Position numbers and translations under genes: made by a program. 42,793 bases of DNA. Origin: CALARM01 sp036746235 (lineage in GTDB: Bacteria > Vulcanimicrobiota > SpSt-956 > JAKJGF01). The stretch lies in NCBI GenBank assembly GCA_036746235.1, contig DAIOEN010000036.1, positions 1 to 42,793 of the forward strand, read 5' to 3'. The notes beneath the pieces were generated by a model, which was not told where the DNA came from, did not search any database, and was given only the letters and a program-made list of their open reading frames with translations. This document shows positions 8,878-17,473 of this stretch, piece by piece; the first letter of the stretch is position 1, and each line of letters opens with the position of its first letter.

Positions 8878-11800
8878 ATGATCTTTGAAAAGGGAGATTT
8901 TATTCAAAATAAATATCAGGTAGATACAATACTATATTCCGATAATGAAGGTGTTATTTATAACTGTAAATACAGAAAAGGCTATAAAGTAGTAAAACAG
9001 ATCCATTCTTCAGAAGATAAACAACCCGATAATTTAGATAAACTTTTTTCTGACAGGTGCAGTGAATTAAAGAAATTAAACCACAGGAATCTCGTTTTAA
9101 TAGAGGATTTTTTTATAGAAGACCGTTCTTATTTTGTTGTAATGGAACAGATAAAAGGAAAAACACTTGAAGAAATCTATAAGAATGATTATAAAGGCAG
9201 AGTTTTTCCTTCAGATGTACTGATGCAGTATATGTTAAAGGTATGTGACGGGTTAAAATATATGCATGGCCAGAAACCTCCTGTTTTATATGGTGCTCTG
9301 GCGCCGGAAAAAGTTATTACAGGAGGAGGGGGTGTAGTTAAACTCTTAAATTACGGTCTCGGCGCTACGGTCAGACATGGGTTTAATAAAGGTGTAAATG
9401 GTTTTAGTGCTCCGGAACAGACAGAAGAAAAAAAAGATGACATATCTTCGGATATCTATGGAATAGCCTCTCTTATGTATTATTTATTAAGCGGAAAAAA
9501 ATATGAGGCAGGTACAAAAAAAATAGAGACTTTAATGAGTTCTAATAAGAATGTGTCAAAAAATCTCGCAGAACTCATTGCAAAGTGTTTATCAAAAAAG
9601 ATTTCTAACAGACCTGATACAGGTGATTTCTCCCGCCAGTTATCCAAGTTATATCTTTCTGAAACAGTGTTAAAAGCAACAAGGGGATTTTCTGTGGCAT
9701 CTCATGATGAAGAAGACGATGAAATAATCCCTTCTGAAAAAGAAGAATCTTCTGTTGAAACAGAAAAAAGTAAGAAAGAAACATCCGAAATTGCCGGTAA
9801 AGCAGAAAAAAGCAAGAAGGAAGAAGCTGAAATTTCTGTGGAAGAAAAAGACAGGGAAACAGATTCTGCTACTGCGGTAATAGAGGAAGAGAAGAAAAAG
9901 AAGAAGAAGAAAAAAAAGAAAAAAACAGTTACCGATGATTTGAAAGATACGGTGGGAGAAGAAGCCGGTCAGATAGATGTGGGAGAAGAAAAAGAAGATT
10001 CGGAAGGCACAGACAGGGTGGATGAAGAAGCAGAACCGGATATGAAGCCTGAAGAAGTTAAACCTGAATTGCCCGAAAGTCCTGAAAGTGATAGTAAAGA
10101 AAAGAAGAAGAAAAAGAAAAAGAAAAAAAAGGAATCTCTTTCTTCTGAAACAGAAGAAGTAAAGGAAGAATTTGATGAAATTACAGAAGAGTATGAAGAA
10201 CCGGACGAAATTGCTGATATAGATACTATAGATAGTAAAGAAGAAATCGTAGAAAAATCTGAATTACCGGAGAAAAAAGGGAGTAAACCTTCACTTAAGA
10301 CAAGTGCTTTATCCATGCATTTGTTATCTGTTATAAAACAGAAAGAAGAAGATGTTGAAGAAGTCGGAGAAGAACCGGAAACAGATACGGAAGAGGAAGT
10401 AACGGAAAAAATAAAAGAAGTCAGTAAAGAAGAAATAAAAAAAGATTCTCTATCTGTTCCCGGACAGATCGGTAAAGATGGCAAACCGGTTACCCGTAAG
10501 TCCAGTATAGCTGATTTTCTTAGAAGTAAAACAGGACTTACGGAAGAAGAATATGAAGTAAATAAAGATTTAGTTCTGAAAGGTAGAAGAAAATCCGGTC
10601 TTTCTGAAGAATTTCTTGCCTCATTAAAAGCCACATCCGGCAGTTCTTCTATAAAAACCGGGGCAGATGCCATAAAAGACGTATTCTTTCCTTTTTATAA
10701 GAGACCATCTACAGATCCTCCCTATGGTGTTTATGAAGAGGTGGATATGCTTAAAAATAACAGATATGAAGTAAGAGAATTACTTCAGAAAGACTGTTAT
10801 GGAGGTATATATACAGTTCAGGACTATGATGAACAGGATGACGGGAAATCTACAAAGATATTAAAAGATATTCAATATAAAGGAAGTAATCCGGAGAAAG
10901 TAAAAAGCCTTATAGATAAGTTCCAGAAGGTATGTGAGAAACTAACTAAGTTAAATCATACCGGTCTTGTAAAGATAGAAGACTATTTTTATACACCGAT
11001 GGATAACGGCGCAGGTGTGCGATTTTCTTTGATTATGGAATATATTGAAGGTATGTCTTTTAATGAAGTAGCCAGAACCTATTATAATGAAGATGCAAAG
11101 AGTCAGTTACCTGCAAAAACAGTATTCGGCGTCATAAGCAAGGTTTATTCCGCTCTGGAATATTTGCATAATAACGGTGTCGTCTGCGGCGATATACGTC
11201 CTTCCAATCTTATACTTACATCTGACGGAAATATAAAGTTTTTAAATTACGGACTGGCAAATATATTTTATGGCCTTACGGATGAAGTCTATCCTTTTAA
11301 AGGGGTTTACGGATATGTAGCGCCGGAATTGAGATGCCTTCCTGACGGTGATTTTAAATCCGATATATTTTCCCTGGGAACTGTAATGTATTTTATGCTT
11401 ACAGGAAGTAACCCTGAGGATATAAGTTATAAATTTCAGCCAATCAGAAAGTTAAATCCTTTTCTTTCACTCCAGGTAGAAAGGTTTATTCAGTCTCTTT
11501 TGAGCTATACTCCTTCGAACAGGCCTGAAATAGGTCAGATAATAAGGGTAATGGATAGTATTAATTTTTTTGAGGTTGTAAAAGAGAAACAGACAAAAAC
11601 TGATACAGGGCCTTTAAAAAGTCCGGAGAAAGTTAGTAAAGAAAAAGAGATGCAAAGACCGGCAATTTTAGAACCTATAAAAGAGAACCTGTCATTTTTT
11701 GCTTTAATATTAAAAAAGGTGCCACTGCAGCTAACTTTAATTCTAGTAGGTATATGTGCTGTTATTGTATTTTTAGTTTTATGGATAACTTCTTATGTGC

Positions 11801-12729
11801 GAGAAAATGTAATTTCTAAAGATATGGCATATATTATTATGTCCGGTGGAGGTGGGGTTAATGCCGTAAATATTAATAATAAAAAGGTTTTGGCTAATGT
11901 TTCCATACCTGACTGTAAAAGTAAGATAGCGTTTTCTAAATCCAGAAAAGAATTGTATGTTATAGGAGCTATGATGAATATTTTAGTCGTTGATATCCAA
12001 AAATGTAGTGTGAAGAATTCTATTTCTGTGAACAGTAATCCTTATGACCTATCTATATCTGGGGATGAAAAGTTGCTTTATATGACTATTCCATCTTCAT
12101 CTGAATTGCAGATATTTTCTCTGCAGGAAAAAAAGAAGCTTTCAAGTTTTGTTGTTGGTAAAACCCCTACAGATTTATTATTAATAGAAGATAAAAATTT
12201 ACTTTTAATTTCAGATTATAGTAAAAATAATATTTACGGGTTTAATATAAAAACGAATAAAATTGATTTTCAGATTCAGACAGGACTGGCTCCGATAAAT
12301 ATGTTTTATGTACCTACTATGGATCTTGTTTATGTGGCTAACTGGACGTCAAACAATCTTTCCGTTATAAATCTTACAGTAAGCAAACTGGCTTATACTA
12401 TTCCTGTTGGATTACATCCATGTGAAATGGCTTTAGCTCCTGGGCAAAATAGACTTTATCTTGCCAATCAAGGAGCCAGTAGTATTTCTGTAATAGATAT
12501 TACTTCTCATAAAGAAGAAAGAGTTATAAAATTGGATGGAAATCCTGTTAATCTGACATTATCTAAAAATGCAATGTATTTGTATGTTTGCCTTAAAAAT
12601 GAAGCGAAAGGTGGAAAGATAGTAACTTATAACATTGTTAATATGTGTATTGAAAATGAAATAAATTCCAGTGAAATAAATACCAGGTGTGATAATGTCT
12701 ATCCTGTAAATATATTTTTTTATAATTAG
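8878..12729 (+). CDS. Double pseudokinase / TM / YVTN beta-propeller protein 2
   Basis: This 1283-residue protein is the tandem paralogue of the preceding gene. The ATG at 8878 matches the paralogue's MIFEKGDF start and sits 6 bases after AGGACAGGA. In-frame ATG 8872 and TTG 8857 are alternatives. Domain 1 has beta3 K40, YGA at HRD (138-140), Ala for the catalytic-loop Lys and NYG at DFG (158-160). The linker has poly-Lys runs near residues 339 and 408 and the motifs RKSSIADFLRSKTGL (about 540) and GRRKSGLSEEFLASL (about 569). Domain 2 (about 625-900) has CGDIRPSN (Asp kept, Lys to Arg) and NYG (about 790). A membrane helix (about 952-975) precedes the propeller. Kinase-like domains and short motifs are well conserved between the two genes, while the linkers diverge. 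An active kinase is unlikely from the sequence, so a scaffold or sensor role is inferred. Confidence 0.88.
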   Translation: MIFEKGDFIQNKYQVDTILYSDNEGVIYNCKYRKGYKVVKQIHSSEDKQPDNLDKLFSDRCSELKKLNHRNLVLIEDFFIEDRSYFVVMEQIKGKTLEEIYKNDYKGRVFPSDVLMQYMLKVCDGLKYMHGQKPPVLYGALAPEKVITGGGGVVKLLNYGLGATVRHGFNKGVNGFSAPEQTEEKKDDISSDIYGIASLMYYLLSGKKYEAGTKKIETLMSSNKNVSKNLAELIAKCLSKKISNRPDTGDFSRQLSKLYLSETVLKATRGFSVASHDEEDDEIIPSEKEESSVETEKSKKETSEIAGKAEKSKKEEAEISVEEKDRETDSATAVIEEEKKKKKKKKKKKTVTDDLKDTVGEEAGQIDVGEEKEDSEGTDRVDEEAEPDMKPEEVKPELPESPESDSKEKKKKKKKKKKESLSSETEEVKEEFDEITEEYEEPDEIADIDTIDSKEEIVEKSELPEKKGSKPSLKTSALSMHLLSVIKQKEEDVEEVGEEPETDTEEEVTEKIKEVSKEEIKKDSLSVPGQIGKDGKPVTRKSSIADFLRSKTGLTEEEYEVNKDLVLKGRRKSGLSEEFLASLKATSGSSSIKTGADAIKDVFFPFYKRPSTDPPYGVYEEVDMLKNNRYEVRELLQKDCYGGIYTVQDYDEQDDGKSTKILKDIQYKGSNPEKVKSLIDKFQKVCEKLTKLNHTGLVKIEDYFYTPMDNGAGVRFSLIMEYIEGMSFNEVARTYYNEDAKSQLPAKTVFGVISKVYSALEYLHNNGVVCGDIRPSNLILTSDGNIKFLNYGLANIFYGLTDEVYPFKGVYGYVAPELRCLPDGDFKSDIFSLGTVMYFMLTGSNPEDISYKFQPIRKLNPFLSLQVERFIQSLLSYTPSNRPEIGQIIRVMDSINFFEVVKEKQTKTDTGPLKSPEKVSKEKEMQRPAILEPIKENLSFFALILKKVPLQLTLILVGICAVIVFLVLWITSYVRENVISKDMAYIIMSGGGGVNAVNINNKKVLANVSIPDCKSKIAFSKSRKELYVIGAMMNILVVDIQKCSVKNSISVNSNPYDLSISGDEKLLYMTIPSSSELQIFSLQEKKKLSSFVVGKTPTDLLLIEDKNLLLISDYSKNNIYGFNIKTNKIDFQIQTGLAPINMFYVPTMDLVYVANWTSNNLSVINLTVSKLAYTIPVGLHPCEMALAPGQNRLYLANQGASSISVIDITSHKEERVIKLDGNPVNLTLSKNAMYLYVCLKNEAKGGKIVTYNIVNMCIENEINSSEINTRCDNVYPVNIFFYN

Positions 12730-12834
12730 AAACTGTTATCCATGATTAATTAATTTTACATTCCTGGTAATAATTTCTGATTTATATTTCATATGATTGT
12801 GATTTTTATTGCAACAAAAAATACATAAAAAAAA

Positions 12835-12885
12835 TATACATTATTTTTATAAAAAATATTAACTTTTTTGTAAAAATAATGTATA
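12835..12885. promoter_or_regulatory. 22-bp inverted repeat overlapping the cassette B promoter
   Basis: Arms 12835-12856 and 12864-12885 are complementary over 22 bp with a single T-G wobble, separated by 7 bases (TATTAAC). The right arm runs into the -10 box of the promoter at 12859-12887, so the structure could be an operator. It could also end the upstream transcript, but no T-run follows. Confidence 0.7.
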
Positions 12886-12887
12886 AT
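12859..12887 (+). promoter_or_regulatory. Probable promoter of pseudopilin cassette B
   Basis: TTAACT (12859-12864), a 17-base spacer and a perfect TATAAT (12882-12887) lie about 42 bases before the TTG start at 12929. The boxes lie inside or at the edge of the 22-bp inverted repeat. Confidence 0.5.
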
Positions 12888-12928
12888 AATTTTAGAAAAA
12901 TTATATTTTTAAGAGGGAGTTGATTTAT

Positions 12929-13660
12929 TTGTTTAAGAAAAGAAGATTAAATAGTGTTGCTATGTCTCTTATAGAAATTATGATATCTATGGCTATAGGC
13001 TCAATAGTTTTAACGTCTGTGTTTATGATATTTTATTTCGCCAATAAAAGTAATACTCTGGGGTTTCAAAGAATGGAAGCCCAGCAATCCTTAAATACAA
13101 CGCTGGATATATTATTAAAAGATTTAAGGAATACCGGTTATAAAGTTTCTGCTAGTACCTGTGGGATGACGAAAGAAGAAGCTATAGCAATGGCAAAAAG
13201 GACGGAATTGGTAATATATGGAGATTTTGTCTCTTACCCCACTGAAGATCCAAAGGTTTCAAGCACTACTTTAATTGAACGTGTGCACTACAACGTGTTA
13301 AATAATAATACATGTTTATTGAGAACTATATATGAAGAATCACCTGATAATACATGGACAAAAAAGACATCGAAGGTGTTAATAGGAAATAATGTATCTA
13401 CAGGAAAATCACGAGTTTGCCTGAAAAGACCTTTACCTAATGAGGATTTTGGATTCTGTCTGAAATATTTTACTGATCAAGGGATAGAAATAACCCCTAC
13501 TTCTCCTGGCGTTAATGTTGATCTTCCACTAAGTGAAAGACAAAGAATAAGAAAAATTAATATCTCTATAAATATAGTTGACATAAAACAAAGACATTTG
13601 ACTAATGCTGTAACCTCTACAGGATTACTAAGAAATTTACTTACATCATCGAGTAATTAA
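12929..13660 (+). CDS. PilW/GspJ-like minor pseudopilin (cassette B)
   Basis: This 243-residue protein has a basic leader, then A/MSLIEIMISMAIGSIVLTSVF, with Glu at +5 and Ala instead of Gly before the cleavage site, as in the paralogue at 329-1225. The shared stretch MEAQQSLNTTLDILLKDLR identifies the pair. It lacks the paralogue's Pro/Thr-rich insertion. The start chosen is TTG 12929, 9 bases after GAGGGAG. The in-frame TTG at 12920 overlaps that ribosome binding site and is unlikely. It is the first gene of a plus-strand cassette, and the next gene lies 343 bases away behind its own promoter. Family membership implies incorporation at the tip of a pilus or pseudopilus. Confidence 0.82.
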   Translation: MFKKRRLNSVAMSLIEIMISMAIGSIVLTSVFMIFYFANKSNTLGFQRMEAQQSLNTTLDILLKDLRNTGYKVSASTCGMTKEEAIAMAKRTELVIYGDFVSYPTEDPKVSSTTLIERVHYNVLNNNTCLLRTIYEESPDNTWTKKTSKVLIGNNVSTGKSRVCLKRPLPNEDFGFCLKYFTDQGIEITPTSPGVNVDLPLSERQRIRKINISINIVDIKQRHLTNAVTSTGLLRNLLTSSSN

Positions 13661-14003
13661 TTAATGGGAAACTCACTTTTTGCAAACATCTGAGGTTGAA
13701 TATTGAAAAATGTTTAAAAATGCAAAACTAGCTTTTTATTTTTAGAGGGAAAAATAAAGTTAATAAAGAATATGTGAAAAATATAAATATCTTGAATTTA
13801 GTCATTAGGGAGAGCTGTATATTGTTGGATTTTTTTATGTGTATAAAAGATATGTGATAAATTTTGTTTATTATAAATGGATTTTATTTTTTTTTTTAGT
13901 AAATTTTGCTTGTAACTTTTTCTTCTATATGATATACTTATTTTAGAATAACTAATTATAAAAAGTATTTTGTTACCCTTATTTTTAAGAAAGGAGAGCG
14001 AGT
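13661..14003 (+). other. Intergenic leader between cassette B genes 1 and 2
   Basis: This is an AT-rich gap of 343 bases with no supported gene. It holds a promoter at 13910-13938 and the ribosome binding site of the next gene. A weak, interrupted hairpin near 13678-13725 was not convincing as a terminator. Confidence 0.6.
13910..13938 (+). promoter_or_regulatory. Extended -10 promoter before GspI/PilV-like gene B
   Basis: TTGTAA (13910-13915), a 17-base spacer ending in TGA, then TATACT (13933-13938), give a TGn extended -10 element. The leader to the ATG at 14004 is about 60 bases. Confidence 0.55.
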
Positions 14004-14465
14004 ATGTATGATATTTTAAGAAAATATAAGCTTTATTATAGCGGTAACACATTGATAGAAATTATAGTAGCAATAGCGATACTGGGTATCGGGATTATTT
14101 CTGTAGTAGGCATTTATCCTGTCGGTCTTTCCTATATACGTGGCAGTAGTGAAAAAGTTTTCGCTATTCAACAGGCACAGGCTATAATGGAAGCTTTAAA
14201 GTCTTCATCGTATGATCAATTAGTTTCGCTTTATAGCGCCACTCTTTCAGGTGGCTATTATGAGAGGGATCCTCTTGAGGATACAAATGGGTTTGAACAT
14301 AAGGGATTTAAATCTAGAATACAGGTGACCAGGTCTACAATACAAAATGCTTTACTTTTAAAGGTATGTATAAAATGGCAAGAGAAGAATCGCTACGCAA
14401 GGAGTACTAATATTGAAAAAGAATATGTTCTGGAGACAGTTAAATCTAATACTACTCCCCGATAA
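14004..14465 (+). CDS. PilV/GspI-like minor pseudopilin (cassette B)
   Basis: This 153-residue prepilin has G/NTLIEIIVAIAILGIG with Gly cleavage site and Glu at +5. It is followed by PVGLSYIRGSSEKVFAIQQ and then QAIMEALKSSS. Both regions are clearly related to the protein at 4116-4592, which has PVGLSYLRVVG. The ATG lies 7 bases after AAGGAGAG. It is followed 27 bases later by the GspK-like gene, so the two are co-transcribed. By family it should be the GspI-type subunit that pairs with the GspJ-like and GspK-like proteins in a tip complex. Confidence 0.85.
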   Translation: MYDILRKYKLYYSGNTLIEIIVAIAILGIGIISVVGIYPVGLSYIRGSSEKVFAIQQAQAIMEALKSSSYDQLVSLYSATLSGGYYERDPLEDTNGFEHKGFKSRIQVTRSTIQNALLLKVCIKWQEKNRYARSTNIEKEYVLETVKSNTTPR

Positions 14466-14492
14466 TATAAAAAGTTTTTAAGGAGGTATTTT

Positions 14493-16841
14493 ATGAAAAT
14501 GTTCAGAAAGTTTCTAAAGAATAAAGAATGTGGTAATATTTTGCTTACAGCTTTTTTAATGGTCATTTTATTGACTATTATTTCTACAGCTTTTATTGCT
14601 TCTACAGTAAGTGTAAATAAACAGGCTGAGAGCACTGCTTATTCTAAAAAAGCTTATTATGCTTCAGAAGCAGGTATTGAAGAAGCAGCTATGTTGTTGT
14701 GGGAAGAATTTAAACTTGGTATGATGTCAACTAAAATACGTGATTTCAAACGAACTGTGGATGATTATAATGTACCCAGTGTTATTTTACACAGCAATCC
14801 ATCATTTGGAGATGAAGGTAAGTTATCTTTCGAGGTTACTCTGGAGAGATTAAGTGCTGATACTGATAGAAATCAGGTTACTGTAAGGCTTACATCAATA
14901 GGTAGAGCTTATATTAAAAAAGGTGGTTCAGGAGATGTTTTTAAACAAAAAACTATAGTGGCCGATTTTAACTATACTCTTAAACACTCAGAAATTTTCG
15001 ATTATGCTTATTTCGGAAATAATTTTGCATGGCAGACTGGAATTCATACAGGTGGAAGCATTGCTTCAAATGGTGCAATTTATCTTCAAAATAGTGCTAG
15101 AGTGGCAGGTGGCGATAGATATAAATATTCAAAATTTGATGGCACTAATTTTGAACTGGTTCAGAAAATAGATGATGGAGGCATATATTCAAGAACAAGT
15201 CTTTTTGGTTCCAGAATTGGTTATAATGATATGTATCCTTCTACTCCGAATCTTTATGATGCAAATAGTGCCGTGACTTTTAATTCAGGAAATGGAATTA
15301 AAATGCCTTCTCTGGCAGATCATTCTTATTATAGTTCATATGTTCAAGACGAAGAAACGAAGGCTACAAATCCATCTAGTATTGGCGTGACTCATTATCC
15401 AGCAGATAATATAAAAGACCGTTATGGTGTTTATGTATGGGTTCCCGAAGGAACACCAGGTCGTGGGGATGATGGCTATATTCAAATTTGCGATTCGGTC
15501 TATGGTGATGAAACAGGTGGTTCTTATAATGCCGCATCAGATCTTCATAAGTGTTATTCTAAAAGTAATGGCTCATGGACATTATCTGCAGAAAACAGTA
15601 CAGGTAATTTAATTATTACAGATAGTCCTGATCATCCGATAAAAGTCTACGGTACTGTTCTTGTTAAAGGTAATCTTATTATTAGGGGAAAAATTCAGGG
15701 AACCGGTGCCATTTATTCTGGCAATAATACATATATAACAGGACCTCTTGCATACGAGAGAGCTCCCCAGGTATCAGGTGATTTTGTAGAAAAAGGATAT
15801 AGAGGATTTTCAAAAGCCAGTTCTGCAGCTCAGCATAGAGATGGAGATGCGACTCATAGTGAAACTACAGCCAAAGTAAATCAGGAAAAATGGCTTAAAG
15901 ATAATAAACCTAGCTGGGCAGATAGTACAGGAAAAGATATGCTTGGGCTTTTTGCAGGAGGAAGTCTGATTATTGGAGATGCAGGCAAAAATAATAATGA
16001 AGCTGGTGCACGTAAAGGTATTATAAACAATATAAAACAGGAACATGATGGTATAGACTGGAATGAAACAGATGAAGCCAAACTTGGTACAGATCAGGTT
16101 CCTTATACTGGTAAATCTGGTACCTTAGATGAAACATGGGAGAATAATAATACGTGGGATGTCTTATATTATACAAGTGATAATAAACCTCCTTTAAAAG
16201 ATCCAAATAACCCTGCCCTTGGCTATGCAGTCAATCCATTTACCAATAGATCTTATTCATATCTTACTGATACTCAGAAATCAGCGTGGGATGCATCGGC
16301 ATCGACAGGTGGATTTTATGAAACATATAGAAATGCACCTGCATCAGATGCAGGATCTACAGTGACTGATTGTGTTATTCCCGGTACTGGAGAAGATCTT
16401 GATGGCGATGGCAAATATGATCCTAAGATGAAACCTAAAGATGCACTGTGTTTTACTCCTGAGCAGGCTGCTTCTTTACCAGATGCACCCAGTAATACTC
16501 AGTGGAATGATGCTTTAAAAGTGAAAGCATCTGAGTGGGGCGGAACCTTTGATTTAAGCTCTGGTGGTACTACTGGTCTATCTTTTACTAATTTAGCTGT
16601 TTATGATGGCACCAAGTGTGTTACTCAGGTTGATCCTCTTATATATAGCAATCATTTAGCAGGAGGATGGATAGACGGTACTACAAATGGTACCTATACG
16701 GTTAGAATTGAAGCTACAAGTGGTACATCAATACGCACAAATCATGATGACAGAGTTACGAGCGGTGGCGGGCTTTCTGAAATGTCATTGATGTTACCTG
16801 TGACTGAGGTCTTTGAAGTTCTTGGATGGAAAGAGATGTAA
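14493..16841 (+). CDS. PilX/GspK-like large minor pseudopilin (cassette B)
   Basis: This 782-residue paralogue of the protein at 1748-4084 matches it in length and order of motifs. The N-terminus CG/NILLTAFLMVILLTIISTAF lacks Glu at +5, as GspK does. It is followed by KKAYYASEAGIEEAAMLLW, HTGGSIASNG, VAGGDRYK, IDDGGIYS, a GTVLVKGNLIIRGKIQGTG segment and a calcium-loop-like GEDLDGDGKYDPKMK near residue 632. The C-terminus WKEM mirrors WKE of the paralogue. The ATG follows AGGAGG at 6 bases. Most of the protein would be exposed outside the membrane at the fibre tip. The large domain is not recognised as a named fold. Confidence 0.83.
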   Translation: MKMFRKFLKNKECGNILLTAFLMVILLTIISTAFIASTVSVNKQAESTAYSKKAYYASEAGIEEAAMLLWEEFKLGMMSTKIRDFKRTVDDYNVPSVILHSNPSFGDEGKLSFEVTLERLSADTDRNQVTVRLTSIGRAYIKKGGSGDVFKQKTIVADFNYTLKHSEIFDYAYFGNNFAWQTGIHTGGSIASNGAIYLQNSARVAGGDRYKYSKFDGTNFELVQKIDDGGIYSRTSLFGSRIGYNDMYPSTPNLYDANSAVTFNSGNGIKMPSLADHSYYSSYVQDEETKATNPSSIGVTHYPADNIKDRYGVYVWVPEGTPGRGDDGYIQICDSVYGDETGGSYNAASDLHKCYSKSNGSWTLSAENSTGNLIITDSPDHPIKVYGTVLVKGNLIIRGKIQGTGAIYSGNNTYITGPLAYERAPQVSGDFVEKGYRGFSKASSAAQHRDGDATHSETTAKVNQEKWLKDNKPSWADSTGKDMLGLFAGGSLIIGDAGKNNNEAGARKGIINNIKQEHDGIDWNETDEAKLGTDQVPYTGKSGTLDETWENNNTWDVLYYTSDNKPPLKDPNNPALGYAVNPFTNRSYSYLTDTQKSAWDASASTGGFYETYRNAPASDAGSTVTDCVIPGTGEDLDGDGKYDPKMKPKDALCFTPEQAASLPDAPSNTQWNDALKVKASEWGGTFDLSSGGTTGLSFTNLAVYDGTKCVTQVDPLIYSNHLAGGWIDGTTNGTYTVRIEATSGTSIRTNHDDRVTSGGGLSEMSLMLPVTEVFEVLGWKEM

Positions 16842-16858
16842 GTGACGTGGAAAGAGTT

Positions 16859-17392
16859 ATGCGGATATTATTAATAACATTTGTAATGATCGTTTATATC
16901 ATATCTACCATATCTATGTCTTTTGCTATGGTAGATGCCAATACAGCCGATTCCGGGATAATAGACACTCCTGATATGCCTAAGCTCAATAGTGTTAAAA
17001 AAAATAATAACCAAATTATTCTTCCTCCAGAATTTTCTGGTTACCGTCTTGTAAAAAAGGAGGGAGACCTTCCAGAAGGAATGACTATTACTGAAGATAA
17101 CATTAAAGTTATAAACACTAATACACAGAATAGTGTTGATACACCTCCTGAATTACAGAACGCTTTACAGGAGCCTAATGCTATAAATACTACTATTCCT
17201 GGAGGAGAACAGAATAATATACAACAAATTAATCAAACATCTGTTGCTATAGTTCAGAATACTGGCGAAGATAGAACAGGTAAATTCTTATTATTTCTTT
17301 TACTATCGTTGTTTCTTGTACTGGCTATATTATTATATTTGTACTATAGTAAAAAAATGTCTGGTACAGCTTCAGGAAAAATTAGTAGCTAA
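16859..17392 (+). CDS. Small membrane protein of pseudopilin cassette B
   Basis: This 177-residue protein has an N-terminal hydrophobic signal or anchor (MRILLITFVMIVYIISTISM), an Asn-rich middle and a C-terminal membrane helix (FLLFLLLSLFLVLAILLYLY) with a short polar tail. The sequence NQIILPPEFSGYRLVKK matches NTIRIPPELKGFKIVKK in the cassette A counterpart, also directly downstream of its GspK-like gene. The start at ATG 16859 is chosen by analogy, since GTGGAAAGA precedes the ATG in both. In-frame ATG 16826, which overlaps the previous gene by 16 bases, is possible. The function is unknown. The strict association suggests a partner of the tip pseudopilins. A strong terminator follows. 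Confidence 0.75.
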   Translation: MRILLITFVMIVYIISTISMSFAMVDANTADSGIIDTPDMPKLNSVKKNNNQIILPPEFSGYRLVKKEGDLPEGMTITEDNIKVINTNTQNSVDTPPELQNALQEPNAINTTIPGGEQNNIQQINQTSVAIVQNTGEDRTGKFLLFLLLSLFLVLAILLYLYYSKKMSGTASGKISS

Positions 17393-17403
17393 GTTTTTTG
17401 ATA

Positions 17404-17443
17404 TTTGGCCTGATAAAATGTTTATCAGGCCAAATTTTTATTT
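17404..17443 (+). terminator. Rho-independent terminator of cassette B
   Basis: A perfect 14-bp stem (17404-17417 with 17421-17434, core TTTGGCCTGATAAA), with a 3-base loop, is followed by TTTTTATTT. It begins 12 bases after the last stop codon of the cassette. Confidence 0.92.
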
Positions 17444-17473
17444 AAATTATTTTTGGAAGGTGTGTATGTTATT

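Noticed and set aside
9969..10673. 234-codon minus-strand open frame rich in Ser and Phe
   Set aside because: Antisense shadow of the Glu/Lys-rich linker of the pseudokinase gene; no ribosome binding site or motif. The similar frames at 5889-6727 are the same artefact.
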